Assembly: GCF_040549485.1 (NCBI RefSeq)
Contig: NZ_JBEPTK010000006.1
Location: forward strand, 248,001-312,000
From: Constrictibacter sp. MBR-5
GTDB lineage: Bacteria; Pseudomonadota; Alphaproteobacteria; JAJUGE01
Length of the DNA: 64,000 nucleotides
Reading direction: 5' to 3'
Shown: positions 12,957-22,134 of the stretch, piece after piece
How positions within the stretch are numbered: position 1 is the stretch's first letter
Layout: each line of letters begins with the position of its first letter
Program-made: the position numbers and the translations under genes
Notes under the pieces: generated by a model
Database searches by the model: none
What the model saw: the letters and a program-made list of their open reading frames with translations, nothing else
What the model was told of the DNA's origin: nothing

Positions 12957-13970
12957 TCAGAGGTAGGTCTCGACCAGCGCTTCGGCGATCTGCACGGCGT
13001 TGGTCGCCGCCCCTTTGCGCAGGTTGTCCGACACGACCCACATGGCGATGCCGTGCGGGACCGTCGGATCGCGCCGGATGCGGCTGACATAGACCGCGTC
13101 CTCGCCGGCACAGTCGACGGGCATCGCGTAGAGGTTGTCTTCCGGCCGGTCGAGGACCACCACGCCCGGCGCGTTGTCGAGGGCGTCGCGCGCTTCCTCG
13201 ACGGTGATCTCCTCCTCGAACTCGACATAGACCGCCTCGGAGTGGCCGACGAAGACCGGCACGCGGACGCAGGTCGCGATCACCTGGATCGCCGGATCGA
13301 GGATCTTCTTGGTTTCCTCGACCATCTTCCACTCCTCCTTATAGGAGCCGTCCGGCATCAGGACGTCGATCTGCGGGATCACGTTGAACGCGATTCGGTG
13401 CGGCATCTTCTTCGGCTTGTACTCCTGGACCTGGTAGATGGCCTTGGTCTGGTTGAAGAGCTCGTCCATGCCCTCCTGCCCGGCGCCGGACACCGACTGG
13501 TAGGTCGAGACGACGACGCGCCGGATGGGCACGATGTCGTGCAGCGGCTTCAGCGCCACGACCAGCTGGATGGTCGAGCAGTTCGGGTTGGAGATGATGT
13601 TGCGCGCCGTGTAGCCGGCGATCGCGTCGGGATTCACCTCCGGCACGACCAGCGGCACGTCCGGGTCCATGCGGAACTTCGAGGTGTTGTCGATGACGAT
13701 GCAGCCGGCCTCGCCCGCCTTCGGCGCGAACTCGGCCGAGACGCTGGCACCCGGCGAGAACAGCCCGATGTCGGCTTTGCTGAAGTCGAATTTCGCGAGG
13801 TCCTGGACTTTCACGGTGTCGTCCTCACCGAACGATACGCTTTTGCCGGCCGAGCGGGCGGAGGCGAGAGCGAACACTTCGTCGACGGGCACGCTTGATT
13901 CCGCGAGCCCGGCCAGTAACTGCCGGCCCACCGCACCGGTGGCGCCGACCACTGCAACCCTGTAGCCCAT
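12957..13970 (-). CDS. asd: Aspartate-semialdehyde dehydrogenase
   Basis: A 337-residue enzyme that reduces aspartyl phosphate to aspartate semialdehyde with NADPH, the branch point to lysine, diaminopimelate, threonine and methionine. The N-terminal VAVVGATGAVGRQLL is the NADP-binding loop. The catalytic Cys131 lies in ISNPNCSTIQ, and SVSGAGQEG and GHSEAVYVEFE are conserved substrate-site segments. Length and both ends match the family. The ATG at 13970 has GAGGACC before it. It is downstream of the MFS gene on the same strand, 128 bases away. That gap contains a GCCGGC-GGGT-GCCGGC hairpin near 14060 without a U-tract. Confidence 0.96.
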   Translation of the reverse strand: MGYRVAVVGATGAVGRQLLAGLAESSVPVDEVFALASARSAGKSVSFGEDDTVKVQDLAKFDFSKADIGLFSPGASVSAEFAPKAGEAGCIVIDNTSKFRMDPDVPLVVPEVNPDAIAGYTARNIISNPNCSTIQLVVALKPLHDIVPIRRVVVSTYQSVSGAGQEGMDELFNQTKAIYQVQEYKPKKMPHRIAFNVIPQIDVLMPDGSYKEEWKMVEETKKILDPAIQVIATCVRVPVFVGHSEAVYVEFEEEITVEEARDALDNAPGVVVLDRPEDNLYAMPVDCAGEDAVYVSRIRRDPTVPHGIAMWVVSDNLRKGAATNAVQIAEALVETYL

Positions 13971-14098
13971 AGATAGGTCCTCGCTGATTCGTCCGGCCGA
14001 ATCGCGGCCCGGACGTGCGCGGTCACTTACGCGGCACGCCGGGCGATTTCAAGCGCGACGGCCGGCGGGTGCCGGCGGCCCGCCCCTGCTCTTCGTCG

Positions 14099-15355
14099 CT
14101 ACTCTCCGGCCGCCGGCCGCAGGGCCGCCGCCGTCGGCCGGAACAGTCGCCCGCGCTCGGTGACGAAGACGACGGCCAGTGCCGCGCAGCCGCACCCGGC
14201 GAAGCCCAGCGTCAGCGGTACGACCGTCCCGTCGAACTGCTGGCCGATGTAGAAGCCGATCATTGCGCCGCCCACCGTGGTGATGAACCCCTGGACGGAG
14301 GCCGCCGTGCCGGCGATGTGGCCGAGCGGCTCCATCGCCATCGCGCCGAAATTCGGACCCATGAGGCCGAAGCAGAACATCATGCAGCCCTGCAGCAGCG
14401 CGAAGCTCCACAGCGTGTCGAGCCCGGCCAGCGACACCACGGCATGGATCACCGCCAGCGCGATGTAGCCGCACAGCGCCGTGTGCGAGACGCGCCGCGT
14501 GCCGATGCGCCCGACGATCCGGGCATTCAGGAGCGAGGCGAACACCATGAAGCCTGCGATCATCGCGAAGATGGCCGGGAACCAGACCTCGGCGTCGAAG
14601 ACGTCGACGAAGACCTGCTGTGCCGAATTGATGAAGCCGAACAGGCCGCCCATCGCCAGGGCCATCGCCAGCATGTAGCCGATGGCGATGCGGTTGGTGA
14701 AGACCGTCACAAAGGCGCCGGTGACGCGGGCGGGCGCGATCGGCAGGCGGTCGTCCGGATGCAGCGTCTCCGGTAGGCGCAGCACCGTCCAGACGGCGAC
14801 GACGACGCCGATCGCCGCAAGCACCTCAAAGATGCGCGGCCAGGCGCCGAAGACCATGATCGCCTGCCCCACGGACGGCGCCACGATCGGCACCGCGAGG
14901 AAGACGGTGAAGGCCAGCGACATGACGCGCGCCATCTGCCGCCCGGCATAGCAGTCTCGCACGATGGAGACGGCCAGGACGCGCGTCGCAGCGGCACCGA
15001 CGCCCTGCAGGATGCGGGCCGCCATCATCACGTCGAACGACCAGGCGTAGGCGGCGGCGAAGCTGGCGACCGCATAGACGCCCACGCCGACGAGCAGGAC
15101 GGGCTTGCGTCCGAAACGGTCCGCCAGCGTCCCGTAGACGATCTGCGCACCGCCGAACCCCAGCAGGTAGGCGGTGATGATCCACTGCCGGCGGTTGTCC
15201 TCGACGATCCCCAGCGCGTCGCCGATGTCCGGCAGGGCGGGCAGCATGGAATCGATCGACAGGGCGTTCATCGCCATCAGCGCGGCGACAAAGGCGACGA
15301 ATTCGCGAAACCCCATGCCGGGATGCGGGCTGGCAGACGTACCTGCAGCCGTCAT
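14099..15355 (-). CDS. Bcr/CflA-type MFS drug exporter
   Basis: A 418-residue inner-membrane protein with about 12 hydrophobic segments. It has the MFS motif A loop GTLADRFGRKPVLL after helix 2, and the family pattern of an acidic residue in helix 1 (NALSIDSMLPALPDIG), typical of Bcr/CflA proton-driven efflux pumps. QGVGAAATRVLAVSIVRD matches helix 4. The substrate cannot be inferred. The ATG at 15355 follows GAGGT at a good distance. It is divergent from another MFS gene with about 290 bases between them, and asd lies downstream on the same strand. Confidence 0.85.
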   Translation of the reverse strand: MTAAGTSASPHPGMGFREFVAFVAALMAMNALSIDSMLPALPDIGDALGIVEDNRRQWIITAYLLGFGGAQIVYGTLADRFGRKPVLLVGVGVYAVASFAAAYAWSFDVMMAARILQGVGAAATRVLAVSIVRDCYAGRQMARVMSLAFTVFLAVPIVAPSVGQAIMVFGAWPRIFEVLAAIGVVVAVWTVLRLPETLHPDDRLPIAPARVTGAFVTVFTNRIAIGYMLAMALAMGGLFGFINSAQQVFVDVFDAEVWFPAIFAMIAGFMVFASLLNARIVGRIGTRRVSHTALCGYIALAVIHAVVSLAGLDTLWSFALLQGCMMFCFGLMGPNFGAMAMEPLGHIAGTAASVQGFITTVGGAMIGFYIGQQFDGTVVPLTLGFAGCGCAALAVVFVTERGRLFRPTAAALRPAAGE

Positions 15356-15641
15356 CGGAAACCTCGCTTCTTGCGGAGGGTCCGGCCGTCGCTGGGGACA
15401 GCCGGTATGATCGGCGGCGCGCCTCCCGGCGGTCCGCTCGACGGCAAGCCTACCCCCGTTCGCAACGCCATGGGGCAGCTTTCATTGCAGTGCAGCATTG
15501 CGCGACGTGCGGGAACCGCGGGCCGACGGGTCCGGAACTACGGGGGGGACGTGGCGGGACGGCTCCGATCGCGCTAAACCTTGGCGGAAGGCGGCATCCG
15601 AGCCCGCCGGGAAACGCCTGGGAACGGCAAGCGAGGTCGGC

Positions 15642-16910
15642 GTGCGAGACGGGCCCGATCAGGGTGGGCACGTGCAGGAGGGACATCCGGTCGCCGCGCC
15701 GGGGCTGCTCTCGCAGCCCGATTTCCGCCGCGCCTGGCTCGCCGGCGCGCTGGCGCAGACGATGCGCTGGCTGGAAGTGCTGGTCGTCAGCCTGTTCGTC
15801 CTGCAGCTGACCGGCTCCGCCGGCATGGTCGCCTTCGTCCTCTTCCTGCGGATGCTGCCCAGTTTCCTGTTCGGCACCCTGACCGGCATCGTCGCCGAGC
15901 GTGTCAGCCGGCGCATCCTGCTGGGGGTCGGGCTCGGCCTGCTCTCGCTGCTGTCCCTCGTGCTCGGGACGCTGGTGGCCACCGGCAACATCGCCATGTG
16001 GCACGTGGCGCTGGGCGTCTTCCTGAACGGCACCTTCTGGTCGATGGACCATCCCGTGCGGCGCACGCTGATGGGCGAGATCGCCGGCCCGCACGCCGTG
16101 GCACGCGCCATGGGCCTCGACTCCTCCACGATGAATGCCACCCGCGCGCTGGGTCCGGCGATCGGCGGCACGCTGCTGGCGGCGATCGGGATGGAGGGCG
16201 CCTACTTCCTGGGGACGGTGCTCTTCGCGCTTGCCGCATGGCAGATCATGTCGATCGAGCGGCCGATCCGGCCGGTCGGCGGCAGCGGCAACATCCTCGC
16301 CGACATCCGCGAAGGCCTGCGCTTCATCCGCGGAAGCCGCGTGCTCATGGGCACGCTGTGCATGACCGTCGCCATGAACTTCTGGGGCCTCGTCTATATG
16401 GGCCTGGTGCCGGTCATCGGCCGCCAGGAACTCGGCCTCGGCCCGTTCGCCACCGGCCTCCTGATGGCGATGGAGGGCACCGGCGCCTTCTTCGCCGCGC
16501 TCATGATCGCCTGGAAGGTCCGCAGCGCGCAGTATCTGCGGCTCTACTTCTGGGGGTCGTGCCTGTGCGTCGCGTCGGCGCTGGCCTTCTCGCAATCCGG
16601 CTCCGCCGCCTTCTCCTTCGGCATCCTGATCGTGGCCGGCCTCGGCTTCGCCTGCTTCGGCGCGATGCAGAGCACCATTGTGCTCTCCTCGACGCCCCCG
16701 GCCCTGCGCCCGCGCGTGATGGGCGTGCTGGCCGTCTGCATCGGCGGCGGCAACCCGCTCGGCATCCTCCACGTCGGCCTGCTCGCCGACTGGTTCGGCG
16801 CCCCCACCGCCGTGTCGATCGTCTGCGCGGAGGGCCTCCTCGCCATGACCCTGATCGCCTGGCGCTGGCCCGAACTGATCCGGCCGTTCAAGCCGTGGGG
16901 CGATCAGTGA
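15642..16910 (+). CDS. MFS transporter, DHA3/MFS_3 type
   Basis: A 422-residue membrane protein with about 12 hydrophobic helices, resembling the MFS_3 group that includes the enterobactin exporter EntS. It opens LLSQPDFRRAWLAGALAQTMRWLEVLVVSLFVLQ, and carries WSMDHPVRRTLMGEI and ALGPAIGGTLLAAIG. The frame is open further upstream, but that part is arginine-rich and non-membrane. I prefer GTG 15642, preceded by AGCGAGGT; GTG 15672 is an alternative. The 15356-15641 gap to the divergent MFS gene shows no other feature. Export of a small molecule is likely but the substrate is unknown. Confidence 0.8.
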   Translation: MRDGPDQGGHVQEGHPVAAPGLLSQPDFRRAWLAGALAQTMRWLEVLVVSLFVLQLTGSAGMVAFVLFLRMLPSFLFGTLTGIVAERVSRRILLGVGLGLLSLLSLVLGTLVATGNIAMWHVALGVFLNGTFWSMDHPVRRTLMGEIAGPHAVARAMGLDSSTMNATRALGPAIGGTLLAAIGMEGAYFLGTVLFALAAWQIMSIERPIRPVGGSGNILADIREGLRFIRGSRVLMGTLCMTVAMNFWGLVYMGLVPVIGRQELGLGPFATGLLMAMEGTGAFFAALMIAWKVRSAQYLRLYFWGSCLCVASALAFSQSGSAAFSFGILIVAGLGFACFGAMQSTIVLSSTPPALRPRVMGVLAVCIGGGNPLGILHVGLLADWFGAPTAVSIVCAEGLLAMTLIAWRWPELIRPFKPWGDQ

Positions 16911-17004
16911 ACGCTCAGTCTGCGTTCACGCAGCGGGCGATTTGATGGATGTCGGTTTCCGGCTAGTCTCGTCCCAACTCATAAGGGATCAGGGGAAGCG
17001 GGCG

Positions 17005-18063
17005 ATGGCTGCCAACGCAGAAGCGCATGTCTATGTCGGGGCCGCCCCCTGGTCCGGCGGCGAGGTCGGCGGGCTGTTCCGGCGGAACGTCGCGGGCGGG
17101 CCGTGGTCGCACCTGACCGAAGGCCTGGACGGTGTCCGCCACGTCCAGGCGGTGACCATCCATCCGCAGGATCCCCGCACCGTCTTCATCGGCACGGCCG
17201 ACGGTCCCTGGCGCAGCCGCGACGGCGGCGACAGCTGGGAACGGCTCGCCTTCCCCGAGCGCGACGTGCAGATCTGGTCCATCGCCGTGCATCCGACGCA
17301 GCCGGAGACCCTGTACGCAGGTGCCTCGCCGGTCGCGGTCTATCGCAGCGACGACGGCGGCGACAGCTGGCGCCGCCTGCCAGACCCGCCGGTGCCCGAG
17401 CGGGCCCGCATGCCCTTCGCCTGCCGCGTCATGCGCATCGCGGTCGATCCGGCGCAGCCCGACGCGGTCTACGCGACGCTTGAGGTGAACGGCGCGATCC
17501 GCAGCCTCGACGGTGGCGAGACCTGGGAAGACTGCAGCGACGCGCTGGTGACGCTGGCGCAGCAGCCGCACCTCAAGAGCCGGATCCTCAGCGACACCGA
17601 CGCCGAGGGCATGCTCGACGGCCACGCCGTCTGCGTCAGCGGCGCCGCACCCGGCAGCGTCTTCCTCGCGGTCCGCATGGGCGTCTTCCGCAGCGACGAC
17701 CGGGGCATCCACTGGCGCGACCTGGAGGTCGGGCGCTTCTCGCCGCTGACCTACGCCCGCGACATCCGCGTGGCGCCCCAGGATCCGAACACCTTCTACG
17801 CCTGCCTCAGCCCGGCGGCGCGCAGCGAGGACGGCTCCGTCTACCGCAGCCGCGACCTGGGCGCGACCTGGGAACGGTTCGACAGGGGCGTGAAGGCGGA
17901 GAGCACGATGATGGGCGTCGCCCTGCACGCCGGCGATCCCGACGTCGTGTTCGCGACCTCACGCACCGGCCAGGTCTTCGGCACCACCGACGGCGGCGCC
18001 ACCTGGACGGAGAGTCGTCTGCCCGCGGACTGCAAGGACGTCTATGCCATCGCCGTCGGCTGA
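17005..18063 (+). CDS. Asp-box (BNR) repeat beta-propeller protein
   Basis: A 352-residue protein with at least six Asp-box-like repeats, each near the pattern (V/I)-x-R-S-x-D-G-G-x-x-W: RSRDGGDSW, RSDDGGDSW, RSLDGGETW, RSDDRGIHW, RSRDLGATW and GTTDGGATW. Such repeats build beta-propellers of the sialidase/sortilin/WD40-like "photosystem II assembly" group, often of unknown function. No signal peptide, lipobox or catalytic residue set is evident, so it is probably cytoplasmic. ATG 17005 is preceded by AGGGG; an in-frame ATG at 16942 is less likely. The metallophosphoesterase follows after 42 bases. I cannot assign a function. Confidence 0.75.
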   Translation: MAANAEAHVYVGAAPWSGGEVGGLFRRNVAGGPWSHLTEGLDGVRHVQAVTIHPQDPRTVFIGTADGPWRSRDGGDSWERLAFPERDVQIWSIAVHPTQPETLYAGASPVAVYRSDDGGDSWRRLPDPPVPERARMPFACRVMRIAVDPAQPDAVYATLEVNGAIRSLDGGETWEDCSDALVTLAQQPHLKSRILSDTDAEGMLDGHAVCVSGAAPGSVFLAVRMGVFRSDDRGIHWRDLEVGRFSPLTYARDIRVAPQDPNTFYACLSPAARSEDGSVYRSRDLGATWERFDRGVKAESTMMGVALHAGDPDVVFATSRTGQVFGTTDGGATWTESRLPADCKDVYAIAVG

Positions 18064-18105
18064 CCCCGCACCCGGCCGCCGCCGGAACGCGCGCGGGGTC
18101 GACGC

Positions 18106-18681
18106 TTGAAGCTCGGCATCGTCTCCGACCTCCACTGCAACATCGCGGGGCTGACCCGGGCGCTGGCGTTGATGGGCGCCGTCGACGAACTCCTCTGCCT
18201 GGGCGACAGCATCTACGAATACCGCTTCTCCAACGAGGTGGTGGCGGCGCTGCGGCAGCACGGGGCCCACGTCATTCTCGGCAACCACGAGGAGGTGTTC
18301 TTCGGCCGACATGGCGAGCGCGCACGGTCGGCGGACTGGATCGACCGCGACCTGCTCGCCTGGCTGGCGGAGCAGCCGCACCGCCGTGAACTGACCTGCG
18401 GCGGGAAGCGCGTGCTGATGGTCCACTCGACGCCGTGGGAACCGCGCGGCGCCTACGTTCTCCCCACCAGCGCCGAACTCGACCGCTTCGGCGGCGCCGA
18501 CGCCGACATCGTGCTGTACGGCCACACGCACCAGCAGGTCGTCCGGCGCATCGGCGATGTGCTCGTCGTCAATCCGGGATCGGCCGGCGACGCGCGCGAC
18601 GCCCGCAATGGCCGCCGCCTGAGCTGCGCGGTGCTCGACACCGCCGACGAGACGGTGCGGATCATCGACTTCGACGCCTGA
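18106..18681 (+). CDS. YfcE/MJ0936-type metallophosphoesterase
   Basis: A 191-residue calcineurin-like phosphoesterase with all expected metal ligands: SDLHCN at the start, CLGDSIYEY, LGNHEEVF, MVHSTPW and YGHTHQQV, ending VVNPGSAGD. This small single-domain group hydrolyses phosphodiesters with two metal ions, and the physiological substrate is usually unknown. The start is TTG at 18106, the only codon that puts the family's K-L-G-I-V-S-D opening at the N-terminus, so weak translation is possible. It lies between the Asp-box protein and the nitroreductase, all on the plus strand with gaps under 90 bases, so one transcript is plausible. Confidence 0.85.
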   Translation: MKLGIVSDLHCNIAGLTRALALMGAVDELLCLGDSIYEYRFSNEVVAALRQHGAHVILGNHEEVFFGRHGERARSADWIDRDLLAWLAEQPHRRELTCGGKRVLMVHSTPWEPRGAYVLPTSAELDRFGGADADIVLYGHTHQQVVRRIGDVLVVNPGSAGDARDARNGRRLSCAVLDTADETVRIIDFDA

Positions 18682-18762
18682 CCGCTTCTTCCGCCGCCGC
18701 CTTGCCGAACCCGCCGGCAGCGGCGATGCTCCGGCCCTTTCGAAACGCACGAGTAGAGCCAG

Positions 18763-19482
18763 ATGACTGAAGCCGCGCAGACTGCCGCCGCGATCGGCAC
18801 CGAGAACACCGACGACGCCGCGCAGCTCGACCGGCTGCTGCGCGCGCGCTACAGCTGCCGCGCCTTCCTGCCCGACCCCGTGCCGGAGCCGGTGATCGCG
18901 CGCATCCTGGAGATGGCGCAGCGCACGGCCTCCTGGTGCAACAGCCAACCCTGGCACACGATCGTCACCAGCGGCGACGCCACCGAGCGCTTCCGCCAGG
19001 CGATGTATGAGCACGCCACGACTGGCGGCGACGGCGCTTCCGACCTGCCGCAGCCACGCGAGTATCGCGGCGTCTATCTCGACCGGCGGCGCGAGAGCGG
19101 CTTCCAGCTCTACAACACGCTGGGCATTCCGCGCGGCGACCGTGCCGGCTACCAGCGTCAGGCGATGGAGAATTTCCGCCTGTTCGGCGCGCCGCACGTG
19201 GCGATCATCACGACCGAGGAGGCGCTCGACGTCTATGGCGCGGTCGACTGCGGCGGCTTCGTCAGCACGTTCCTGTTGGCCGCGCAGGCAATGGGTGTCG
19301 CGACGGTGGCGCAGGCCGCCCTCGCCCGCTACGCGCCCTTCGTGCGCCGCCACTTCGAGATCCCGGACGACCGGCTGCTGGTCTGCGGCATCTCCTTCGG
19401 CTACGGCGACCACGACCATCTGGTGAACAGCTACCGCACCAGCCGCGCGCCGCTTACCGAAACCGTGAGGTGGATGCGCTAG
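18763..19482 (+). CDS. Nitroreductase-family FMN oxidoreductase
   Basis: A 239-residue flavoprotein of the nitroreductase fold. The FMN-binding opening reads RARYSCRAFLPDPVPEPVI, then RTASWCNSQPW, the usual loop over the flavin. DCGGFVSTFLLAAQAMGVATVAQAAL is the central helix, and LLVCGISFGYGD is the C-terminal phosphate-contact region. Family members reduce nitro groups, enones or quinones with NAD(P)H. The insertion around residues 85-125 is seen in the longer nitrobenzoate-reductase-like branch. The ATG at 18763 has GTAGAGCC in front, a modest ribosome site. It converges on the XRE regulator. Confidence 0.82.
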   Translation: MTEAAQTAAAIGTENTDDAAQLDRLLRARYSCRAFLPDPVPEPVIARILEMAQRTASWCNSQPWHTIVTSGDATERFRQAMYEHATTGGDGASDLPQPREYRGVYLDRRRESGFQLYNTLGIPRGDRAGYQRQAMENFRLFGAPHVAIITTEEALDVYGAVDCGGFVSTFLLAAQAMGVATVAQAALARYAPFVRRHFEIPDDRLLVCGISFGYGDHDHLVNSYRTSRAPLTETVRWMR

Positions 19483-19508
19483 ACTAGCAACAATTCCTGG
19501 GCTGGCGC

Positions 19509-19529
19509 CCGGTTCGCCACCAGAACCGG
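19509..19529. terminator. Hairpin between convergent genes, possible terminator
   Basis: CCGGTTC and GAACCGG form a 7-bp stem around a 7-base loop, 27 bases after the nitroreductase stop and about 100 before the regulator's 3' end. No U-tract follows on either strand, so termination is uncertain. The rest of the 145-base gap shows nothing else. Confidence 0.35.
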
Positions 19530-19627
19530 CCTACGAAGCAGCGACGCGGGCTACCCCTTGTAGGCGTGCGGCGTGGAGCAACAGCCTCACCTGCTGGACG
19601 ATCAGCAATGTCGCAGAGCAGAAACAC

Positions 19628-20308
19628 TCAATAGGTCGGCGGCGTATAGACCCACACGACCACCGCATCGACGCTGCCGGGATTCCGGCACCGGTGCGGG
19701 CCGGGTTCCTGGAACGCGAAACTGTCGCCCGCCTCCAGGCGGAAGGTCTCGCCGCCGGCCTGGATCTCGATCGTGCCGGAGATCACGAAGCCGGCCTCCT
19801 CGCCCTTGCGGATGCGATCCTCGGCGCCCGTGCGGCTGCCGGGTTCGAAGGTGGTCAGCGTCATCTCGATCTGCCCGCGCAGGTTCGGCGACAGCAGCTC
19901 CTCCTCGATGCCGCTGCCGCCGAAGCGCAGCTTGCGGCGGTTGCCGCGGCGCACGATGAAGTCCCGCTCCTTCTCCGGCGCCATCGCGTTGCCCTGGAAG
20001 AACCAGGTGACCTGAACGTCGAGCGCCGTCGCGATCTGCTGCAGGACCGTGATCGAGACGGCGGACAGCTCGCGCTCGACCTGGCTGACATAGCCCACCG
20101 AGCGGCCGATGCGCTCCGCCAGCTCGGTGATGGTGATCCCGCGCGCCTTGCGCAGGTCGCGGACCTGCCGGCCGACCGGGATCTCCCCCGCCGGCCGCCC
20201 TTCTCCCGAAGCCGCTCGGTTGCCCGGCGACTGAGCAGCTGACTGGGCAGCTGATGAAATTTTCGCGTTTTTTTTCACGTCGGTGATTGTCGCCTGGAAT
20301 TTCTTCAT
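19628..20308 (-). CDS. XRE-cupin transcriptional regulator
   Basis: A 226-residue DNA-binding regulator. The helix-turn-helix (about residues 48-102) reads VRDLRKARGITITELAERIG then SVGYVSQVERELSAVSI. The C-terminal cupin (about 140-226) has EEAGFVISGTIEIQAGGETFRLEAGDSFAF and PHRCRN. This arrangement matches PuuR-like regulators, which sense a small molecule such as an amine or amino-acid derivative in the cupin. The 45-residue N-terminal extension is low in complexity. ATG 20308 is chosen as the family-length start. It is divergent from the ABC/catabolic operon, so it probably controls that operon; the palindrome at 20396-20405 is a candidate operator. Confidence 0.85.
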   Translation of the reverse strand: MKKFQATITDVKKNAKISSAAQSAAQSPGNRAASGEGRPAGEIPVGRQVRDLRKARGITITELAERIGRSVGYVSQVERELSAVSITVLQQIATALDVQVTWFFQGNAMAPEKERDFIVRRGNRRKLRFGGSGIEEELLSPNLRGQIEMTLTTFEPGSRTGAEDRIRKGEEAGFVISGTIEIQAGGETFRLEAGDSFAFQEPGPHRCRNPGSVDAVVVWVYTPPTY

Positions 20309-20389
20309 CGGGGAAGCTAGCGTCGCTTCGAAGCAAAAGAAGGCGGGTTCACGGCGAGAGCAAGGAATTCCGCAGAAGACGGCCGCGGA

Positions 20390-20408
20390 ACGGGCGGCAA
20401 TTGCCCGT
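20390..20408. promoter_or_regulatory. Candidate operator palindrome in the XRE/ABC gap
   Basis: A perfect 10-bp palindrome GGCAATTGCC (20396-20405) lies inside outer arms ACGGGC and GCCCGT (20390-20395 and 20403-20408). It sits 11 bases upstream of the sigma-54-like element and between the divergent regulator and transporter starts, where an XRE-family operator would be expected. Assignment is positional only. Confidence 0.4.
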
Positions 20409-20419
20409 GATCGACGGTG

Positions 20420-20435
20420 TGGCGAGCGGCTTGCA
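20420..20435 (+). promoter_or_regulatory. Sigma-54-like promoter before the peptide ABC operon
   Basis: TGGCGAG-CGGC-TTGCA has GG and GC at exactly -24/-12 spacing and matches the TGGCAYG-N4-TTGCW consensus except at two positions of the -24 box. Transcription would begin near 20446, giving a leader of about 32 bases before ATG 20478. The binding-protein gene of the amino-acid ABC operon has the same geometry at 44096-44111. I see no activator gene of the NtrC class in the window. Confidence 0.5.
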
Positions 20436-20477
20436 ATGGGCTTCGCCACGGAGGCGTTGGCGACAGGGGAGGTGGAC

Positions 20478-22067
20478 ATGACAAAGTGGCTGAAGAGCGC
20501 CGGTACGCTGGCGATGATGAGCGCGGTGCTGTGGACGACCGCGGCGACGGCGGAGGCGCCGAAGCGCGGCGGCGAGCTGGTGATGCTGTCGAGCCAGGTG
20601 CCGCGGCACTTCAATCCGGCCGTGCAGTCGGGGGTCGCGACGATGATCCCGGGTGCGCAGATCTTCGCGATGCTGGTCCGCGCCGACGCGGACTGGAAGA
20701 TCCATCCGTATCTCGCCGAGAGCTGGACCGTTTCCGACGACGGCCTGACCTACACCTTCAAGCTCCGCGCGAACGCCCGCTTCCACGACGGGCAGCCGAT
20801 CACCGCCGAGGACGTGAAGTTCTCGATCGAGACGCAGAAGGCGAACCATCCCTTCAAGACGTCGCTGGGCGCGGTGAGCGCGGTCGAGACGCCCGACGCG
20901 CAGACGGCCGTGGTGAAGCTCAGCCAGCCGCACCCTGCCCTGCTGCTGGCGATGTCGACGTCAATCGTGCCGATCATCCCGAAGCACGTCTACGGCGACG
21001 GCCAGGACGTGAAGACCCATCCGCGCAACGTCGAGAACGTCGTCGGATCCGGCCCCTTCAAGCTCGCCGAATATCGCCAGGGCGAGTACATCGTGCTGGA
21101 GCGCAACAACGACTTCTTCCTCGACGGGCGCCCCTACCTCGACAAGATCGTCGTCCGCATCATCAAGGACGCGACCAGCCGCATCATCGCCATGGAGAAC
21201 GGCGACGGCGGGATCTATCCGCTGCTCAGCAGCTCCCGCGACATCCAGCGGCTGCAGGACGACAAGGATCTCGTTGTCACCGACGAAGGCTATGCCGCGG
21301 TTGGCCCCATCAACTGGCTCGCCTTCAACACCAAGAAGGCGCCGCTCGACGACCCGAAGGTGCGGCAGGCGATCGCCTATGCCGTCGACCGAAACTTCAT
21401 CATCAAGGCGCTGCACCGCGGCGTCTCGAAGGCGGCGCCCGGCCCGATCGCGCCCGAATCGCCCTTCTTCCATCCCGAGATCGCGCCCTACGACCTGAAC
21501 CTGGACAAGGCGAACAGCCTGCTCGACGAGGCCGGCAAGAAGCGCGGCGCCGACGGCGTGCGGTTCAGCCTGGGCGTCGACTATCTGCCGAACAGCGACG
21601 AGCAGCAGAAGGCGCTGGCCGAGTATCTGAAGCCGCAGCTGAAGAAGATCGGAATCGACGTCCAGGTCCGCAGTTCGCCGGACTTCCCGACCTGGGCGAA
21701 GCGGGTGTCGAGCTACGACTTCGACATGACGATGGATTCGGTCTTCAACTGGGGCGACCCGGTCATCGGCGTGCACCGGACGTATCTGTGCAGCAACATC
21801 GTCCAGGGTGTCATCTGGTCGAACACCCAGCAGTACTGCAGTCCGAAGGTCGACGAGCTCCTGAACGCGGCGGGCAAGGAGCCCGACGAGGCCACGCGCA
21901 AGGATCTCTACGTCCAGTTCCAGAAGATCGTCGCCGAAGACCTGCCGATCTACTGGATCAACGTGCTGCCCTACCACACGGCCTACAGCAAGAACCTCGG
22001 CAATCCGCCGCTGACCGTCTGGGGCATGATGTCGCCGCTGGACGAGACCTACTGGAAACAGCAGTAG
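20478..22067 (+). CDS. ABC transporter peptide/amine-binding protein (SBP family 5)
   Basis: A 529-residue periplasmic binding protein of the DppA/OppA family. A signal peptide covers about residues 1-25, ending near TAATAEA. The mature part shows LRANARFHDGQPITAEDVKFS, GSGPFKLAEYRQGE and DDPKVRQAIAYAVDR, the family signature regions. ATG 20478 follows AGGGGAGG. It heads a dppABCDF-style set with the permease 67 bases downstream. Family 5 proteins bind di- and oligopeptides but also nickel, opines, polyamine conjugates and other amides. The catabolic genes downstream point to an amide or amine ligand rather than generic peptides; that is inference. Confidence 0.9.
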   Translation: MTKWLKSAGTLAMMSAVLWTTAATAEAPKRGGELVMLSSQVPRHFNPAVQSGVATMIPGAQIFAMLVRADADWKIHPYLAESWTVSDDGLTYTFKLRANARFHDGQPITAEDVKFSIETQKANHPFKTSLGAVSAVETPDAQTAVVKLSQPHPALLLAMSTSIVPIIPKHVYGDGQDVKTHPRNVENVVGSGPFKLAEYRQGEYIVLERNNDFFLDGRPYLDKIVVRIIKDATSRIIAMENGDGGIYPLLSSSRDIQRLQDDKDLVVTDEGYAAVGPINWLAFNTKKAPLDDPKVRQAIAYAVDRNFIIKALHRGVSKAAPGPIAPESPFFHPEIAPYDLNLDKANSLLDEAGKKRGADGVRFSLGVDYLPNSDEQQKALAEYLKPQLKKIGIDVQVRSSPDFPTWAKRVSSYDFDMTMDSVFNWGDPVIGVHRTYLCSNIVQGVIWSNTQQYCSPKVDELLNAAGKEPDEATRKDLYVQFQKIVAEDLPIYWINVLPYHTAYSKNLGNPPLTVWGMMSPLDETYWKQQ

Positions 22068-22134
22068 CCGCGAGCCGGCCCCCGTCCGCCGGCACGGCGC
22101 ACGGGGGCCTCGCCAGACGGAGGATCCGAACGGC

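Noticed and set aside
17005-18063. Photosystem II assembly role for the Asp-box protein
   Set aside because: Annotation transfers of that name follow the repeat fold only, and nothing photosynthetic is in the window.
19501-19580. Hairpin-rich stretch considered as a tRNA
   Set aside because: No T-loop GTTCGA in register, no anticodon stem and no acceptor pairing could be drawn.
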